Assembly: GCA_007125435.1 (NCBI GenBank)
Contig: SLDF01000232.1
Coordinates: forward strand, 1 to 24,031
Length of the DNA: 24,031 nt
Reading direction: 5' to 3'
Origin: Saprospiraceae bacterium
Lineage (GTDB): Bacteria; Bacteroidota; Bacteroidia; Chitinophagales; Saprospiraceae
Shown: in pieces, positions 6,776 to 16,045 of the stretch
Numbering within the stretch: the first letter of the stretch is position 1
How the letters are laid out: each line of letters begins with the position of its first letter
Position numbers and translations under genes: made by a program
Notes under the pieces: model-generated
Databases searched by the model: none
Told to the model about the DNA's origin: nothing
What the model saw: only the letters and a program-made list of their open reading frames with translations

Positions 6776-9217
6776 ATGAGAAAAACTTACCTCCATATAA
6801 TTGTTGCACTTTTACTCGGTCAAGCAGTTTTTGCCCAGACGCAGAAAGCCTGGGAAGAAGCAGCTGCCCAAGCCTACGCGTTTAAGGACTATTATGCAGC
6901 AATGGTTTATTGGCAGAATGCATTAGAATTTGATGAAGAGCGATTGGATTTACTTTACAATTGCGCTGATGCCGCTAGGCACTTCAATTCATATAGATTA
7001 TCTGCAAAGTATTACCAGCAGATTGTTGATGCTGAGGTTAATGGCGAATACCCTGATGCGACATTTTACCTGGCTGAGATGAAATTTATTCTTGGTGAAT
7101 ATGAAACAGCCAAGACCTACTATGAAATGTATCTGTCAGAATACGAAGACGATGACGAAAAGTTGACAGCAAAGGCCCAGAGGCAATTATCCTACATGGA
7201 GTTTGCGATGGAGGAGTCCAATGTGGAATATGAGGATGTGGATTTAGAACTTTTAGGTCCGGAGATTAATACGCCCTTCTCAGAGTTTGGGCCGTATCTG
7301 AAAGGTGACTCACTGTATTATTCATCATTAAGATTTGAGAACAAAAAAGATACTTATCGTCCCAAAAGGCCAATAACCAAAGTATTGTTGTCAAAAGAGG
7401 GCGCTCATGGCGTGCCGTTAGATGACGACTTTAATATGGCGGATTTGCACACGTCGCACACATCGATGAATGCTGATCACTCTAGAGTGTACTTTACTAT
7501 ATGCGAGTGGATGAATGGTGCGGATATTCGCTGTGATCTATACTATAGAGAGATAGATGAGAATGGAGAGTTTGGAGAATCGGTAGCATTAGAAATGCTC
7601 AATGATTCGGCAGCGACAAGTACACAGCCGAATATCACAGTGGACAAGTCATCCGGTAAAGAGGTGTTATACTTTGTCAGTGATAGAGAAGGTGGAAAAG
7701 GTGGATTGGACATATGGTATGCAGAAATGGATAATGAGGGTAATTTTGGTGCACCCGCAAACTTCGAGGCAGTAAATACAGAGTTCAATGAGATTACACC
7801 TTTCTATCATTCAGGAAGTGGAGTTTTCTATTTTTCATCAGATGGATGGCCTGGTTTAGGAGGGTATGATATTTTCCGAACAGAGTATAGAGATTGGGAA
7901 TGGTTAGAACCTGAGAATATGAGTGTACCATTCAACTCTAGTTACAATGATCTGTACTACATGGAATTGGACAATCAGGATGGCGCTTATTTCGCTTCTA
8001 ATAGATCTGGTGGGTTTTTCATAGATGAGGATAGAGAAGCTTGCTGTAACGATATTTATCGTGCTGAGTTCCTTGAAATTGATATCGACCTTTTGGCAAT
8101 GGTGTTAGATAAACTGTCCAGAGAAGATTTAAATGGTGCTACTGTCACATTAGTTGATCTTTCAGACCCTGAGAATCCGAGAGGGATGACCAATCTCGAT
8201 GGCAACGATTTCTATTTTCCATTAGAAAGAGCCAGAGACTACGTAGTTGTAGCTGAAAAAGAGGGATATTTTCCTGATTCAGCTATGATCAGCACAAAGC
8301 GGATAAGAAAATCAGATACAATCAAGCAGGACTTATTGCTAAGGACGACACGTTTGGATCTTGAGGTGTATACATTTGACAAGCGCAACAATGAAGCCCT
8401 TAATGGGACGACGATCAAAATCATTGATAAGAATGACCCATCTAGTGAGCTGATCGTTCAGATGGATGATGAGTCTAATGAGTTGATATTGCCTATTGAC
8501 CGCGACAAAGACTTAATCGTTGTAGCTACTAAGAGAGGATATAGTCCTGACTCGGTAATGATCAACACCGCCGGTATCGACCATTTGAATACAATAACGG
8601 AAAAACTCTATTTGGGATTAGGAAGTCTAGAGGATTTCTTGCCGCTGACCTTATTCTTTGATAACGATGAGCCGGACAAGCGAACCTACAAAACAAGGAC
8701 TACGCTTAGATATGAGCAAACATATCCGCCATACTATGCCAGGAAGCAAGAATTTATCAATGCATATGCTTCACCTCTAGACGGCGATGAAAAAGAGCAA
8801 GCAGAAACAGAAGTGGCTAATTTCTTTGACAAGGAAGTCAAGCAAGGCAATGAGCATTTACGCACCTTCATTGCTCTACTCGAAAAAGCGCTAATCGACG
8901 ATAATGAAAAAGTCGAGATCGTCCTGCAGGGATATGCCAGTCCACGGGCATCGAGAGCTTATAATGATGCATTGAGTAAGCGTAGAATTAGCTCCGTTAT
9001 GAATCAGGTTACTAAATACTCAGATGGTAAGTTGACTGAATATATTGAGAACAAGCAACTGGTGATCAAGGAAGAACCATTTGGTTCTAGAAGGGCGCCG
9101 AGATATGTCAGTGGCAGTATAAGAGACGAGAGAAATTCAATTTACAGTATACCGGCATCAAGGGAGAGAAGGGTTGAGATTATCCAAGTGAAGAGAGATG
9201 AAGGCAATCGCAGGTAA
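6776..9217 (+). CDS. PorE-like envelope protein: TPR, PD40 beta-propeller, carboxypeptidase-regulatory-like repeats, OmpA C-domain
   Basis: I chose ATG 6776 over ATG 6755 because MRKTYLHIIVALLLGQAVFA is a clean signal peptide; the longer form adds seven residues before it. Order from this start: TPR-like helices (about 25-145), PD40/WD40-like propeller (about 160-435; motifs such as LYYSSLRF, VLYFVSDREGGKGGLDIWYA and FYFSSDGWPGLGGYDI), two carboxypeptidase-regulatory-like beta repeats (about 440-610; each has VVVA.K.GY..DS.MI), and an OmpA-like domain (about 625-805). This order matches PorE of the T9SS, which links the outer-membrane machinery to peptidoglycan. In the OmpA motif GYASPRASRAYNDALSKRR the usual Asp of GHTD is replaced, while the Arg after LS is kept. 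It is 30 bases downstream of PorP/SprF in the same operon. Confidence 0.9.
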   Translation: MRKTYLHIIVALLLGQAVFAQTQKAWEEAAAQAYAFKDYYAAMVYWQNALEFDEERLDLLYNCADAARHFNSYRLSAKYYQQIVDAEVNGEYPDATFYLAEMKFILGEYETAKTYYEMYLSEYEDDDEKLTAKAQRQLSYMEFAMEESNVEYEDVDLELLGPEINTPFSEFGPYLKGDSLYYSSLRFENKKDTYRPKRPITKVLLSKEGAHGVPLDDDFNMADLHTSHTSMNADHSRVYFTICEWMNGADIRCDLYYREIDENGEFGESVALEMLNDSAATSTQPNITVDKSSGKEVLYFVSDREGGKGGLDIWYAEMDNEGNFGAPANFEAVNTEFNEITPFYHSGSGVFYFSSDGWPGLGGYDIFRTEYRDWEWLEPENMSVPFNSSYNDLYYMELDNQDGAYFASNRSGGFFIDEDREACCNDIYRAEFLEIDIDLLAMVLDKLSREDLNGATVTLVDLSDPENPRGMTNLDGNDFYFPLERARDYVVVAEKEGYFPDSAMISTKRIRKSDTIKQDLLLRTTRLDLEVYTFDKRNNEALNGTTIKIIDKNDPSSELIVQMDDESNELILPIDRDKDLIVVATKRGYSPDSVMINTAGIDHLNTITEKLYLGLGSLEDFLPLTLFFDNDEPDKRTYKTRTTLRYEQTYPPYYARKQEFINAYASPLDGDEKEQAETEVANFFDKEVKQGNEHLRTFIALLEKALIDDNEKVEIVLQGYASPRASRAYNDALSKRRISSVMNQVTKYSDGKLTEYIENKQLVIKEEPFGSRRAPRYVSGSIRDERNSIYSIPASRERRVEIIQVKRDEGNRR

Positions 9218-9305
9218 GGAGGTCTTTAAAAGAAGCACATAAACATTGAAAAGAATGTACAGGACAAAACATAAAATCAGCATACCAAAACGCAATGATT
9301 ATCTT

Positions 9306-12300
9306 ATGATCAAATCAACATTCATTCGACGGCTGACATTCGTCTTGGTCTTTATGCTTATTGGCATGACCGGACAACTTTACGCCTCACACATTGTGGG
9401 TGGGGATATCAGCTATCGCTGCCTGGGAAACAACCGGTATGAAATCACCCTAACCATTTACAGAGATTGTGAGAATGCCTTACCAGGTGCAACATTTGAT
9501 GATCCAGCAGTTCTTGGTGCTTTTGATGCAAGAGGCAACTTGATAACCACAGTTGGAGTCAGTGGCCAGATATTAATGAAACCACTAGGAGATCCTGAGC
9601 TAATATCAACAGGGATAAATCCAAGCTGCGATCCAGACTTTGACCCTGTGTGTGTAGAGAGACAGGTATATGTGCATGAGGTAGTATTGCCATTCAGAGA
9701 AGGGGGATATATACTGGCTCACCAGCGATGCTGTCGTAATATGACATTATCAAACATTATAGAACCACAGGAGCAAGGTTCTACATATACTGTGTCAATA
9801 TCAGAGGAGGCCCTAAACTCCTGTAATAATGGCGCAGTCTTAAATGACTGGCCTCCCGTTTATGTTTGTTTTGGTGATCAACTTAATATCAACCATTCTT
9901 CTTCAGATGCAGATGGTGACCAACTAGTTTACAGTCTTTGCACTCCTAATGAGGGTGCAACCAGACAAAACCCAAGGCCTACGCCACCATCCAGGCCGCC
10001 ATATGATCCTATAGTTTGGGCTCCGGGATTTGACGAGACTATGATGTTAGGCGAGAGCGATAATCCATTACAAATTGATCCTACAACAGGTGTTATTACA
10101 GGTACGCCTCAAGTTTTGGGACAATTCGTTGTCGGTGTTTGTGTAGAAGAGTTTAGAAATGGAGAGTTACTATCACGTACAGTTAGAGATTTCCAACTGA
10201 ATGTTGTTGCATGTGGAGAAATACCCAGAGCTCGATTTGAGATGCCAACAATTCAATGTGGAGACCTCAACGTAAGTGTGTCAAATGAAAGTGAAAATGC
10301 ATCTTATTACGAGTGGTTGATCAATGGTATTGACAATAACTTTGAGCAAGAGATAATCGATGAGTTTGAGCCTGAACTCATATTTCCTGATACAGGGTTA
10401 TATTCAGTTACTCTATTAGCGTATGACTCAATTGGAAGTGCTTGTGTCGATACTTTCATTCAGGAAATCCGTCTGAGGAATACAGGACTTGAATTGGATT
10501 TTGAAGTAGAGGTCTTCGAGTGTGGAGAATTTGTCAATGTAGTCCTTGTAGACTTAAGTACAGATTCAGTATCAGTAATTGCAGAGAGGAATTGGGAGGT
10601 TGTATATGGTGACTCTACATTAACTTTTACAGGAGACACTGTAATGTTTCAGGTAGAAAGGGGAGGCGAAGGGAGTATCACCCTGACAGTTGTAGCTGAA
10701 AATGAATGTACCGAGACACTAACCATAGATTTTGTAGGAGAGTCAGATCAAGGATTAATACCTGACTTTAGTGTAGAGATTATAAAGTGTGAGGACGATT
10801 ACAGAGTAAGACCGATTGATGAAAGTCAAGATGATCAAGGAGAGATTACATCCTGGACATGGATTTTGACTGATGCATCAGGAACCTCAGATACCTTATT
10901 TGGAGAAGTTCCGGGAGAGTTCAATGTGGTCGGTTTTCAAGAAGTGACGTTAAGTCTTACAATTGAGTCAACATCAGAGTGTGTTAGCACCGAGACAAGA
11001 ACTTTTCCACTTACACCTACAGTTAACTTTGATCCTGAATTTAGTCTTTTTGCTTCGGAATGTGAAGAGCGATTGGTAATTGACTTTAGAGATGAATCAT
11101 ATGATGGCCCAGAGGGTACTCCGGTTTCATGGGACTGGACAGTAGAATTCGTCTCCGGTGACGAGTCAGGCACATTAGAGTTTGATGTACAGAACTTTAC
11201 CTTAGAGTTTGATACAACGACAAGTTTTATCGTCACATTATGTGTGACATATGAATTGGACGGAGCGGTTGTTTGTGAAAACACTTGCACGACTAAGGAG
11301 TTGATAGGCTATGTATTAGATGATAATATCATTCAGTCAGAGTTTGATCTTTGTAGCGGTTTGTGTGTAGAACTGAATCCTAATCCTTTACCTGGTCTTG
11401 ACTATATTTGGGAATGTTGTCCCGGTGAGATCAACCCGGAAGTTTGTCCGGATGAAACAACTGTATACAATGTGACAATTGTCTCTAAAGATATTAATTG
11501 TTCTGCTGATAAGACTGTCACAGTAACGGTCATAGATGGTGATGAGCCTATGGACTTTGACTTAGATGAAGAATGTGGAAGTCTGGAAGTAACGGTTACC
11601 GTCACCCAGGGCAATCCTGATTTTATTACAGGATGGGATTTTGGAGATGGCACCGAAGTGAATGAAGGCCGCTTAGACAGTGTTACACATGTTTATGCAG
11701 AAGAAGGGACGTATTTCATCACCATGTTTACGGATGGGAACTGTGGCCCCATGGAAGTAAAGAAAGAAGTAACCGTCAGATTTATAGATTTGAGCAGTTT
11801 TAATGATACGATCAAAAATTGTGATAGAGTTGCAATAGAGCTTTTCCCTGGAGCTCCTGATGGATTTATATACGAATGGGAGCCTGCAGACCTTGTAGAT
11901 GACCCTACAGCACCTAATCCAACAACAGAAGTTGGAATGACAACAGAGTTTTCAGTCACTATCACAGACCCGGATGATCCTAATTGTATTATAGAGCGAA
12001 CTGTATTGGTCATCGTAGCAGATGAGATTTCTTTGGATGTAGACGATATAATAGTGCTTTGCGAGCCGGAAGAACTAACCATAAATGCTGACAGCCCAAC
12101 TGCGGTGACTTATGAGTGGCAAGATGGTGAAGGTAATGTGATTGCAGACGGTCCTACATTGGTGTACACACCTCAGATTGATGAAGTTATTACGGTTACA
12201 GTAATAGATGAATTTGGCTGTGAAGTGACAAGGTCTGTAGCTATTGAGTTCTTCAAGGTTGTATTTACGATTGATGGAGACAATCCAATGTGTTTAGGCG

Positions 12301-13040
12301 ATACCGTCACTATAGAGGTGGGTTCACCGGATGAAGACAATGTCATTCAATATCTTTGGGATTCAGATCCTTCAATATTGACAGACCTGGACGAGAAAAG
12401 AATAACTGTAAGCCCATCGGAAACGACTACCTATTCTGTGCAAATAGCTTATGAAGATGGTTGCATCCTTGAGGCTAGTTATACATTGAATGTCTTTATT
12501 TTCCCTGAAGACTTAGGAGTAATTGCAGATAGTGATACTATACTTGTAGGCGAAAGCACTGAACTGTGTGTAGAGTTTAATCCCAACTATATGTATGAAT
12601 GGCAGCCGGAAGAGTTTATTCTTGGTCCTAATGATGGCAACTGTATACAGACAGAAGATTTAGATGAAGACGTTGAGTTTGTTGTACTTATTACTGATAT
12701 ATCCGGTTGTGAAGCTGAATTCTCATCTACAGTAACAGTAGCGGACTTACGTTGTGATGAGCCATATATCTTCGTTCCAAACTTCTTTTCACCCAATGGC
12801 GATGGTGTGAATGACTTATTATTAGTTAGAATATATGAACCATTTATGGTTGAGATGGAGTTTGTGATATATAACAGATGGGGGCAAGAAATATTCAGAA
12901 CGACAGATTTGAACAGAGGATGGGATGGTACATTTAATAATGAAGAAATGCCAACAGATGCATATGGTTATTATTTAAGAGTTAATTGTATTGACGGAGA
13001 GGTTTTTAATAAATCCGGCAGTGTCAATCTTGTGAGATAA
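9306..13040 (+). CDS. Large secreted PKD/Ig-like repeat protein with T9SS type B C-terminal sorting domain
   Basis: The open frame reaches back to TTG 9246 and ATG 9255, but ATG 9306 gives a clean signal peptide ending GQLYA before SHIVGG, so I chose it (1244 residues). The first 300 or so residues are the SHIVGGDISYRCLGNN...YRDC domain common in Saprospiria surface proteins, with paired cysteines. Then come several acidic PKD/Ig-like beta repeats; a classical PKD motif (WDFGDGTEV) lies near residue 780. The final 90 residues are the T9SS type B sorting domain (FSPNGDGVND, YNRWG, GWDGTFN, AYGYYLRV, GSVNLVR). It should cross the outer membrane by T9SS and act at the surface as an adhesin or matrix protein (inference). 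It follows the PorE-like gene and ends at a strong terminator. Confidence 0.93.
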   Translation: MIKSTFIRRLTFVLVFMLIGMTGQLYASHIVGGDISYRCLGNNRYEITLTIYRDCENALPGATFDDPAVLGAFDARGNLITTVGVSGQILMKPLGDPELISTGINPSCDPDFDPVCVERQVYVHEVVLPFREGGYILAHQRCCRNMTLSNIIEPQEQGSTYTVSISEEALNSCNNGAVLNDWPPVYVCFGDQLNINHSSSDADGDQLVYSLCTPNEGATRQNPRPTPPSRPPYDPIVWAPGFDETMMLGESDNPLQIDPTTGVITGTPQVLGQFVVGVCVEEFRNGELLSRTVRDFQLNVVACGEIPRARFEMPTIQCGDLNVSVSNESENASYYEWLINGIDNNFEQEIIDEFEPELIFPDTGLYSVTLLAYDSIGSACVDTFIQEIRLRNTGLELDFEVEVFECGEFVNVVLVDLSTDSVSVIAERNWEVVYGDSTLTFTGDTVMFQVERGGEGSITLTVVAENECTETLTIDFVGESDQGLIPDFSVEIIKCEDDYRVRPIDESQDDQGEITSWTWILTDASGTSDTLFGEVPGEFNVVGFQEVTLSLTIESTSECVSTETRTFPLTPTVNFDPEFSLFASECEERLVIDFRDESYDGPEGTPVSWDWTVEFVSGDESGTLEFDVQNFTLEFDTTTSFIVTLCVTYELDGAVVCENTCTTKELIGYVLDDNIIQSEFDLCSGLCVELNPNPLPGLDYIWECCPGEINPEVCPDETTVYNVTIVSKDINCSADKTVTVTVIDGDEPMDFDLDEECGSLEVTVTVTQGNPDFITGWDFGDGTEVNEGRLDSVTHVYAEEGTYFITMFTDGNCGPMEVKKEVTVRFIDLSSFNDTIKNCDRVAIELFPGAPDGFIYEWEPADLVDDPTAPNPTTEVGMTTEFSVTITDPDDPNCIIERTVLVIVADEISLDVDDIIVLCEPEELTINADSPTAVTYEWQDGEGNVIADGPTLVYTPQIDEVITVTVIDEFGCEVTRSVAIEFFKVVFTIDGDNPMCLGDTVTIEVGSPDEDNVIQYLWDSDPSILTDLDEKRITVSPSETTTYSVQIAYEDGCILEASYTLNVFIFPEDLGVIADSDTILVGESTELCVEFNPNYMYEWQPEEFILGPNDGNCIQTEDLDEDVEFVVLITDISGCEAEFSSTVTVADLRCDEPYIFVPNFFSPNGDGVNDLLLVRIYEPFMVEMEFVIYNRWGQEIFRTTDLNRGWDGTFNNEEMPTDAYGYYLRVNCIDGEVFNKSGSVNLVR

Positions 13041-13072
13041 AATAAGAAATAACATAATAAGAATTCAAAAAT

Positions 13073-13103
13073 GGTCGCTTTGGAAACAAAGCGACCTTTT
13101 TTT
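13073..13103 (+). terminator. Rho-independent terminator after the PorP/PorE/adhesin operon
   Basis: A perfect 10-bp stem GGTCGCTTTG / CAAAGCGACC closes a GAAA tetraloop and is followed by seven T. It lies 33 bases after the stop at 13040. A shorter T run on the opposite strand (ATTTTTG) could make it work in both directions. Confidence 0.9.
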
Positions 13104-13182
13104 ATCACATTGTCAACTTCGATTGGGTTAGTCCAAATACTTATTTTGGCAAAAAAATTTGTTACTTTACAATAGTAAATCA

Positions 13183-13446
13183 TTAAACCCGGTTTATGCA
13201 TTGGAAATTCGTAATGAGGATTAAAATCGACGAAGGAGATTCACGAATTCCATAAAAAATATAAAAGCAATATGAGTAAATGGCGAAAAAATAAGTGATT
13301 TTGTGAATGAGCCATAGTCACCCCTACGGTGATTGAACAAAATCAAGCAAAGCGACTTGTTTTAAAGCCATTTTAAGCCGTAATACCCGCCTGCTGCCAT
13401 CGAAAGGTGGCGGGCAGGGATTTTCTAAGGCATAATCCGGGTTAAA
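13183..13446. mobile_element. Inverted-repeat-flanked 264-bp segment, possible MITE or insertion-sequence remnant
   Basis: The left end reads TTAAACCCGGTTTATGC (13183-13199). The right end reads GCATAATCCGGGTTAA (13430-13445), whose reverse complement TTAACCCGGATTATGC matches the left end with one gap and one change. Inside are small hairpins (TCACC-CCTAC-GGTGA; a GC-rich one at about 13386-13419; GGAAATTCGT with ACGAATTCC) and no reading frame. No clear target-site duplication is visible. It lies just before the second surface-protein gene, so it may supply or separate its promoter. Confidence 0.5.
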
Positions 13447-13468
13447 GGACTTAGGGTAAACATTGTAC

Positions 13469-15631
13469 ATGTTTTTTAAAAGAATATTTTTCGCCTTATT
13501 ACTGCTTTATAGTTTTCAAGACCTACATGCATCGCATATAGTGGGGGGGGAAATTAGTTATCGTTGTCTGGGAGATAATCAATATGAGATCATTCTTACT
13601 GTTTACAGAGATTGTTTTTTTGGCAACCCCTTAGCGTACTTTGACGATCCGGCATCTGTTGGTTTTTTTGATTCTGAAAATCAATTGATCACTGACATTG
13701 GTTTTTTTGGACAGATACTGATACCATTGATGAATGACGATACCTTGAGTCAAACCCTGGAAGATCCATGTTTCTCACAGGTTACAGAAGTTTGCGTACA
13801 TACGACTACCTACAGGGAAGTCATAGAATTGCCATTTAGGCCCGGAGGTTATCAAATAGCCTATCAACGATGCTGTAGAAATCAGACTATTCAAAATATT
13901 GTGGAGCCTGACCTGACTGGAGCTACCTTTTATGGATTCATTAGTGAAGAGGCCCTTTTGTCTTGCAATACAAGTGCTACATTCAATGAATGGCCGCCGA
14001 TTTATATTTGTGCAGGTGAGCCTATAAACTTCGACCACAGTGCGTCTGATGCAGAGGGTGACTCACTAAGCTATAGGTTATGCACACCGTTAGAAGGGGC
14101 ATTACCTCGAGCGCCTCGACCTCAGCCACCTTTTCCACCAGAATATGATGATGTCATTTGGGCACCTACATTTAGCGTTGATAATATGCTAGGAGGGGAT
14201 GACCCATTGGTCATTGATGAGGCAACTGGTCGATTGACAGGTACGCCTCCATTTCTGGGACAGTTTGTAGTTGGTATATGTGTTGATGAGTTTAGAGATG
14301 GTGAATTGATAAGTACGACAAGACGAGATTTTCAATATAATGTCGGTGAATGTCTGTCTACGTCATCAGCTTTCTTCTCTCCAGAAAATGTTTGTGATTC
14401 AGTCGTTGTTTTTACGAATGAAAGTGAGAATGCTGATTCCATAATTTGGATCATTGGTGATATTGAAGCACCTGACACATTCAGTGTAGATAATGAATTT
14501 ATATATACCTTTCCTGCTCCCGGTGAATACAGTGTAAGCTTGATAGCAAACCCGGGTACTATATGCGCTGACACTTTGAGTAGATTGATAACTATCTTCG
14601 ACTTATCTATTGATATAGATTTTGAGGTCAGTGTTAATAGTTGCTCAGATAGTTTAGAGTTTGTTCTGATTAACCTTACTGAAGATGAAATTGGCGATTC
14701 TTTACGTTTTAATTGGCGTATACTATCGGGTTCTGATACACTTTCATTCATGGCTTTTGACAGTACCGTTACTGTAGGCATTTCAAATGAGGTCATGGTT
14801 ACACTTTTTGCAGAAAATGAACTGGGATGTGAAGATTCTTTGACAATAACACTTGAAGTACCATTTGTAGAGATCAATCCGGAGCAGTTGACCTATACCA
14901 TTTGTGTGGGAGACAGTTTGCAGTTGATTTCCGGTCTTTTAACTGAAGGCGCTGATTTTCAGTGGTCTTCTGAACCAGAGATAGACATACCGAATGTCCT
15001 AAATCCTATCATTAGTCCAGTTGAAAATACTGCAATTACTTTTTCTGCTGATGCGGATAGCCTCTGTCCAACGAGTGTAGATTTTAGCATTATTGTATTC
15101 GAGACGATCGAAGGCCTTGAAGTAGAAGCTTTCCCAGACACTATCTTTCGATTTGAAGAATCCACATTGACTGTCACCTTTGATGGTAGTTTTACTTATG
15201 AATGGTCACCTTCAAATACACTATCTGACCCTGCTGTATTCAATCCGGTAGCTAGCCCACTTGAAACCACTACCTATGAGGTTATAGTGACCAATGCTTT
15301 TGGTTGTTCTGATACGACTACTGTAACAGTTGTTGTTTTTCAGCAAGTATGTGATACCGAGTTTGTCTTTATTCCAAACTTGTTTTCTCCGAATGGAGAT
15401 GGCGTGAATGATATGTTGTTTGTAGAGTCTGCTATTATAGAAGAAATGTTTTTCACTGTGTACAATAGGTGGGGTAACAAGGTTTTCGAGACAAATGATC
15501 AATCAGTAGGGTGGGATGGGACCTTCAATGGCGAAGAAGCCCCGCAAGACGCTTATGGATATTACTTCGAGGGTAGGTGTATTGGAGGAGAGCGTATTCA
15601 ATTGAAAGGTAGCGTCACTTTAGTTCGGTAA
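13469..15631 (+). CDS. Secreted SHIVGG-domain / Ig-like protein with T9SS type B sorting domain (paralogue of the preceding gene)
   Basis: It starts at ATG 13469, which gives a signal peptide ending LHA before SHIVGG; a TTG two codons upstream is also possible. The 720-residue product copies the layout of the preceding protein. A conserved first 300 residues (SHIVGGEISYRCLGDN, YRDC, YQRCCRNQT, GTPPFLGQFVVGIC) lead into fewer Ig/PKD-like repeats, with Y.W.P..L.DP..FNP repeats near 520-620. It ends in the same type B sorting domain (FSPNGDGVND, YNRWGN, GWDGTFNG, AYGYYFEG). The two genes look like a tandem duplication whose repeat regions later differed in length. It probably has its own promoter because a terminator lies between them. 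It is probably secreted by T9SS with the help of the upstream PorP/SprF protein. Confidence 0.93.
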   Translation: MFFKRIFFALLLLYSFQDLHASHIVGGEISYRCLGDNQYEIILTVYRDCFFGNPLAYFDDPASVGFFDSENQLITDIGFFGQILIPLMNDDTLSQTLEDPCFSQVTEVCVHTTTYREVIELPFRPGGYQIAYQRCCRNQTIQNIVEPDLTGATFYGFISEEALLSCNTSATFNEWPPIYICAGEPINFDHSASDAEGDSLSYRLCTPLEGALPRAPRPQPPFPPEYDDVIWAPTFSVDNMLGGDDPLVIDEATGRLTGTPPFLGQFVVGICVDEFRDGELISTTRRDFQYNVGECLSTSSAFFSPENVCDSVVVFTNESENADSIIWIIGDIEAPDTFSVDNEFIYTFPAPGEYSVSLIANPGTICADTLSRLITIFDLSIDIDFEVSVNSCSDSLEFVLINLTEDEIGDSLRFNWRILSGSDTLSFMAFDSTVTVGISNEVMVTLFAENELGCEDSLTITLEVPFVEINPEQLTYTICVGDSLQLISGLLTEGADFQWSSEPEIDIPNVLNPIISPVENTAITFSADADSLCPTSVDFSIIVFETIEGLEVEAFPDTIFRFEESTLTVTFDGSFTYEWSPSNTLSDPAVFNPVASPLETTTYEVIVTNAFGCSDTTTVTVVVFQQVCDTEFVFIPNLFSPNGDGVNDMLFVESAIIEEMFFTVYNRWGNKVFETNDQSVGWDGTFNGEEAPQDAYGYYFEGRCIGGERIQLKGSVTLVR

Positions 15632-15643
15632 GTAGTGGAAAAT

Positions 15644-16045
15644 CTAAGGACATTGCTGTAATCTCTCCTCTGTCGTTTTGAAATTAACAGTAGGGATATC
15701 ATTATCCCACGCCTGGTTGATGTAGTTGATGATGTTATTGATTTCCACATCATTTAAGTCTTCAATCCCTGCCATGGGTTCATTAAACTCGACGCCATTG
15801 ACTATGATTTTTCCTTCGATGCCGTGTCTTATGATACATGGTATATGCTCTTGATTTTCAGCCAGGAAGTCAGCCTGATTGAGTGGAGGGTATAAACGCT
15901 CAAGTCCATTGCCATCCTCCATGTGACAAGGTGCACAGTAAACATTATATAGGTATTCACCCTGTTGTCCTTTGGAGGATGTGCAGTTGGATATGAGTAT
16001 GATACCCAAAGCGGCAAACCATATAGCGATTAACTTAGCCTTCAT
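15644..16045 (-). CDS. c-type cytochrome, small lipoprotein-like
   Basis: A 133-residue monohaem cytochrome c. The signal peptide ends LISNC (Cys21), a likely lipoprotein site although Asn at -1 is unusual. The haem site is CAPCH (37-41), followed by GNGLERLYPPL; the probable second haem ligand is Met91 in NEPMAGI. The C-terminal helix LNDVEINNIINYINQAW is typical of class I cytochrome c. It should act in the periplasm, attached to a membrane, in electron transfer. Its start overlaps the end of the SCO1 gene by 11 bases, which suggests translational coupling. The 3' end lies only 12 bases from the end of the convergent surface-protein gene. Confidence 0.93.
   Translation of the reverse strand: MKAKLIAIWFAALGIILISNCTSSKGQQGEYLYNVYCAPCHMEDGNGLERLYPPLNQADFLAENQEHIPCIIRHGIEGKIIVNGVEFNEPMAGIEDLNDVEINNIINYINQAWDNDIPTVNFKTTEERLQQCP

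Larger units (their letters stand above)
13041..13468. other. Spacer with terminator and inverted-repeat-flanked element
   Basis: About 430 bases between the two paralogous surface-protein genes. It holds a strong terminator (13073-13103) and a 264-bp segment bounded by imperfect inverted repeats (13183-13446). I see no reading frame worth calling. Confidence 0.7.

Noticed and set aside
9246..9305. Upstream starts (TTG 9246, ATG 9255) for the first large surface protein
   Set aside because: They would add about 20 basic residues before an otherwise clean signal peptide that begins at ATG 9306. Not impossible, but less likely.
10937..12082. Several minus-strand open frames of 80-130 residues inside the large surface-protein gene
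   Set aside because: They are Ser/Thr/Val-rich reverse readings of the acidic beta-repeat coding sequence; the plus frame carries full-length recognisable domains.
13386..13419. GC-rich hairpin as a second terminator before the 13469 gene
   Set aside because: The stem has mismatches and the following T run (GATTTTC) is short. It lies inside the inverted-repeat element and upstream of a gene, so a terminator role is doubtful.
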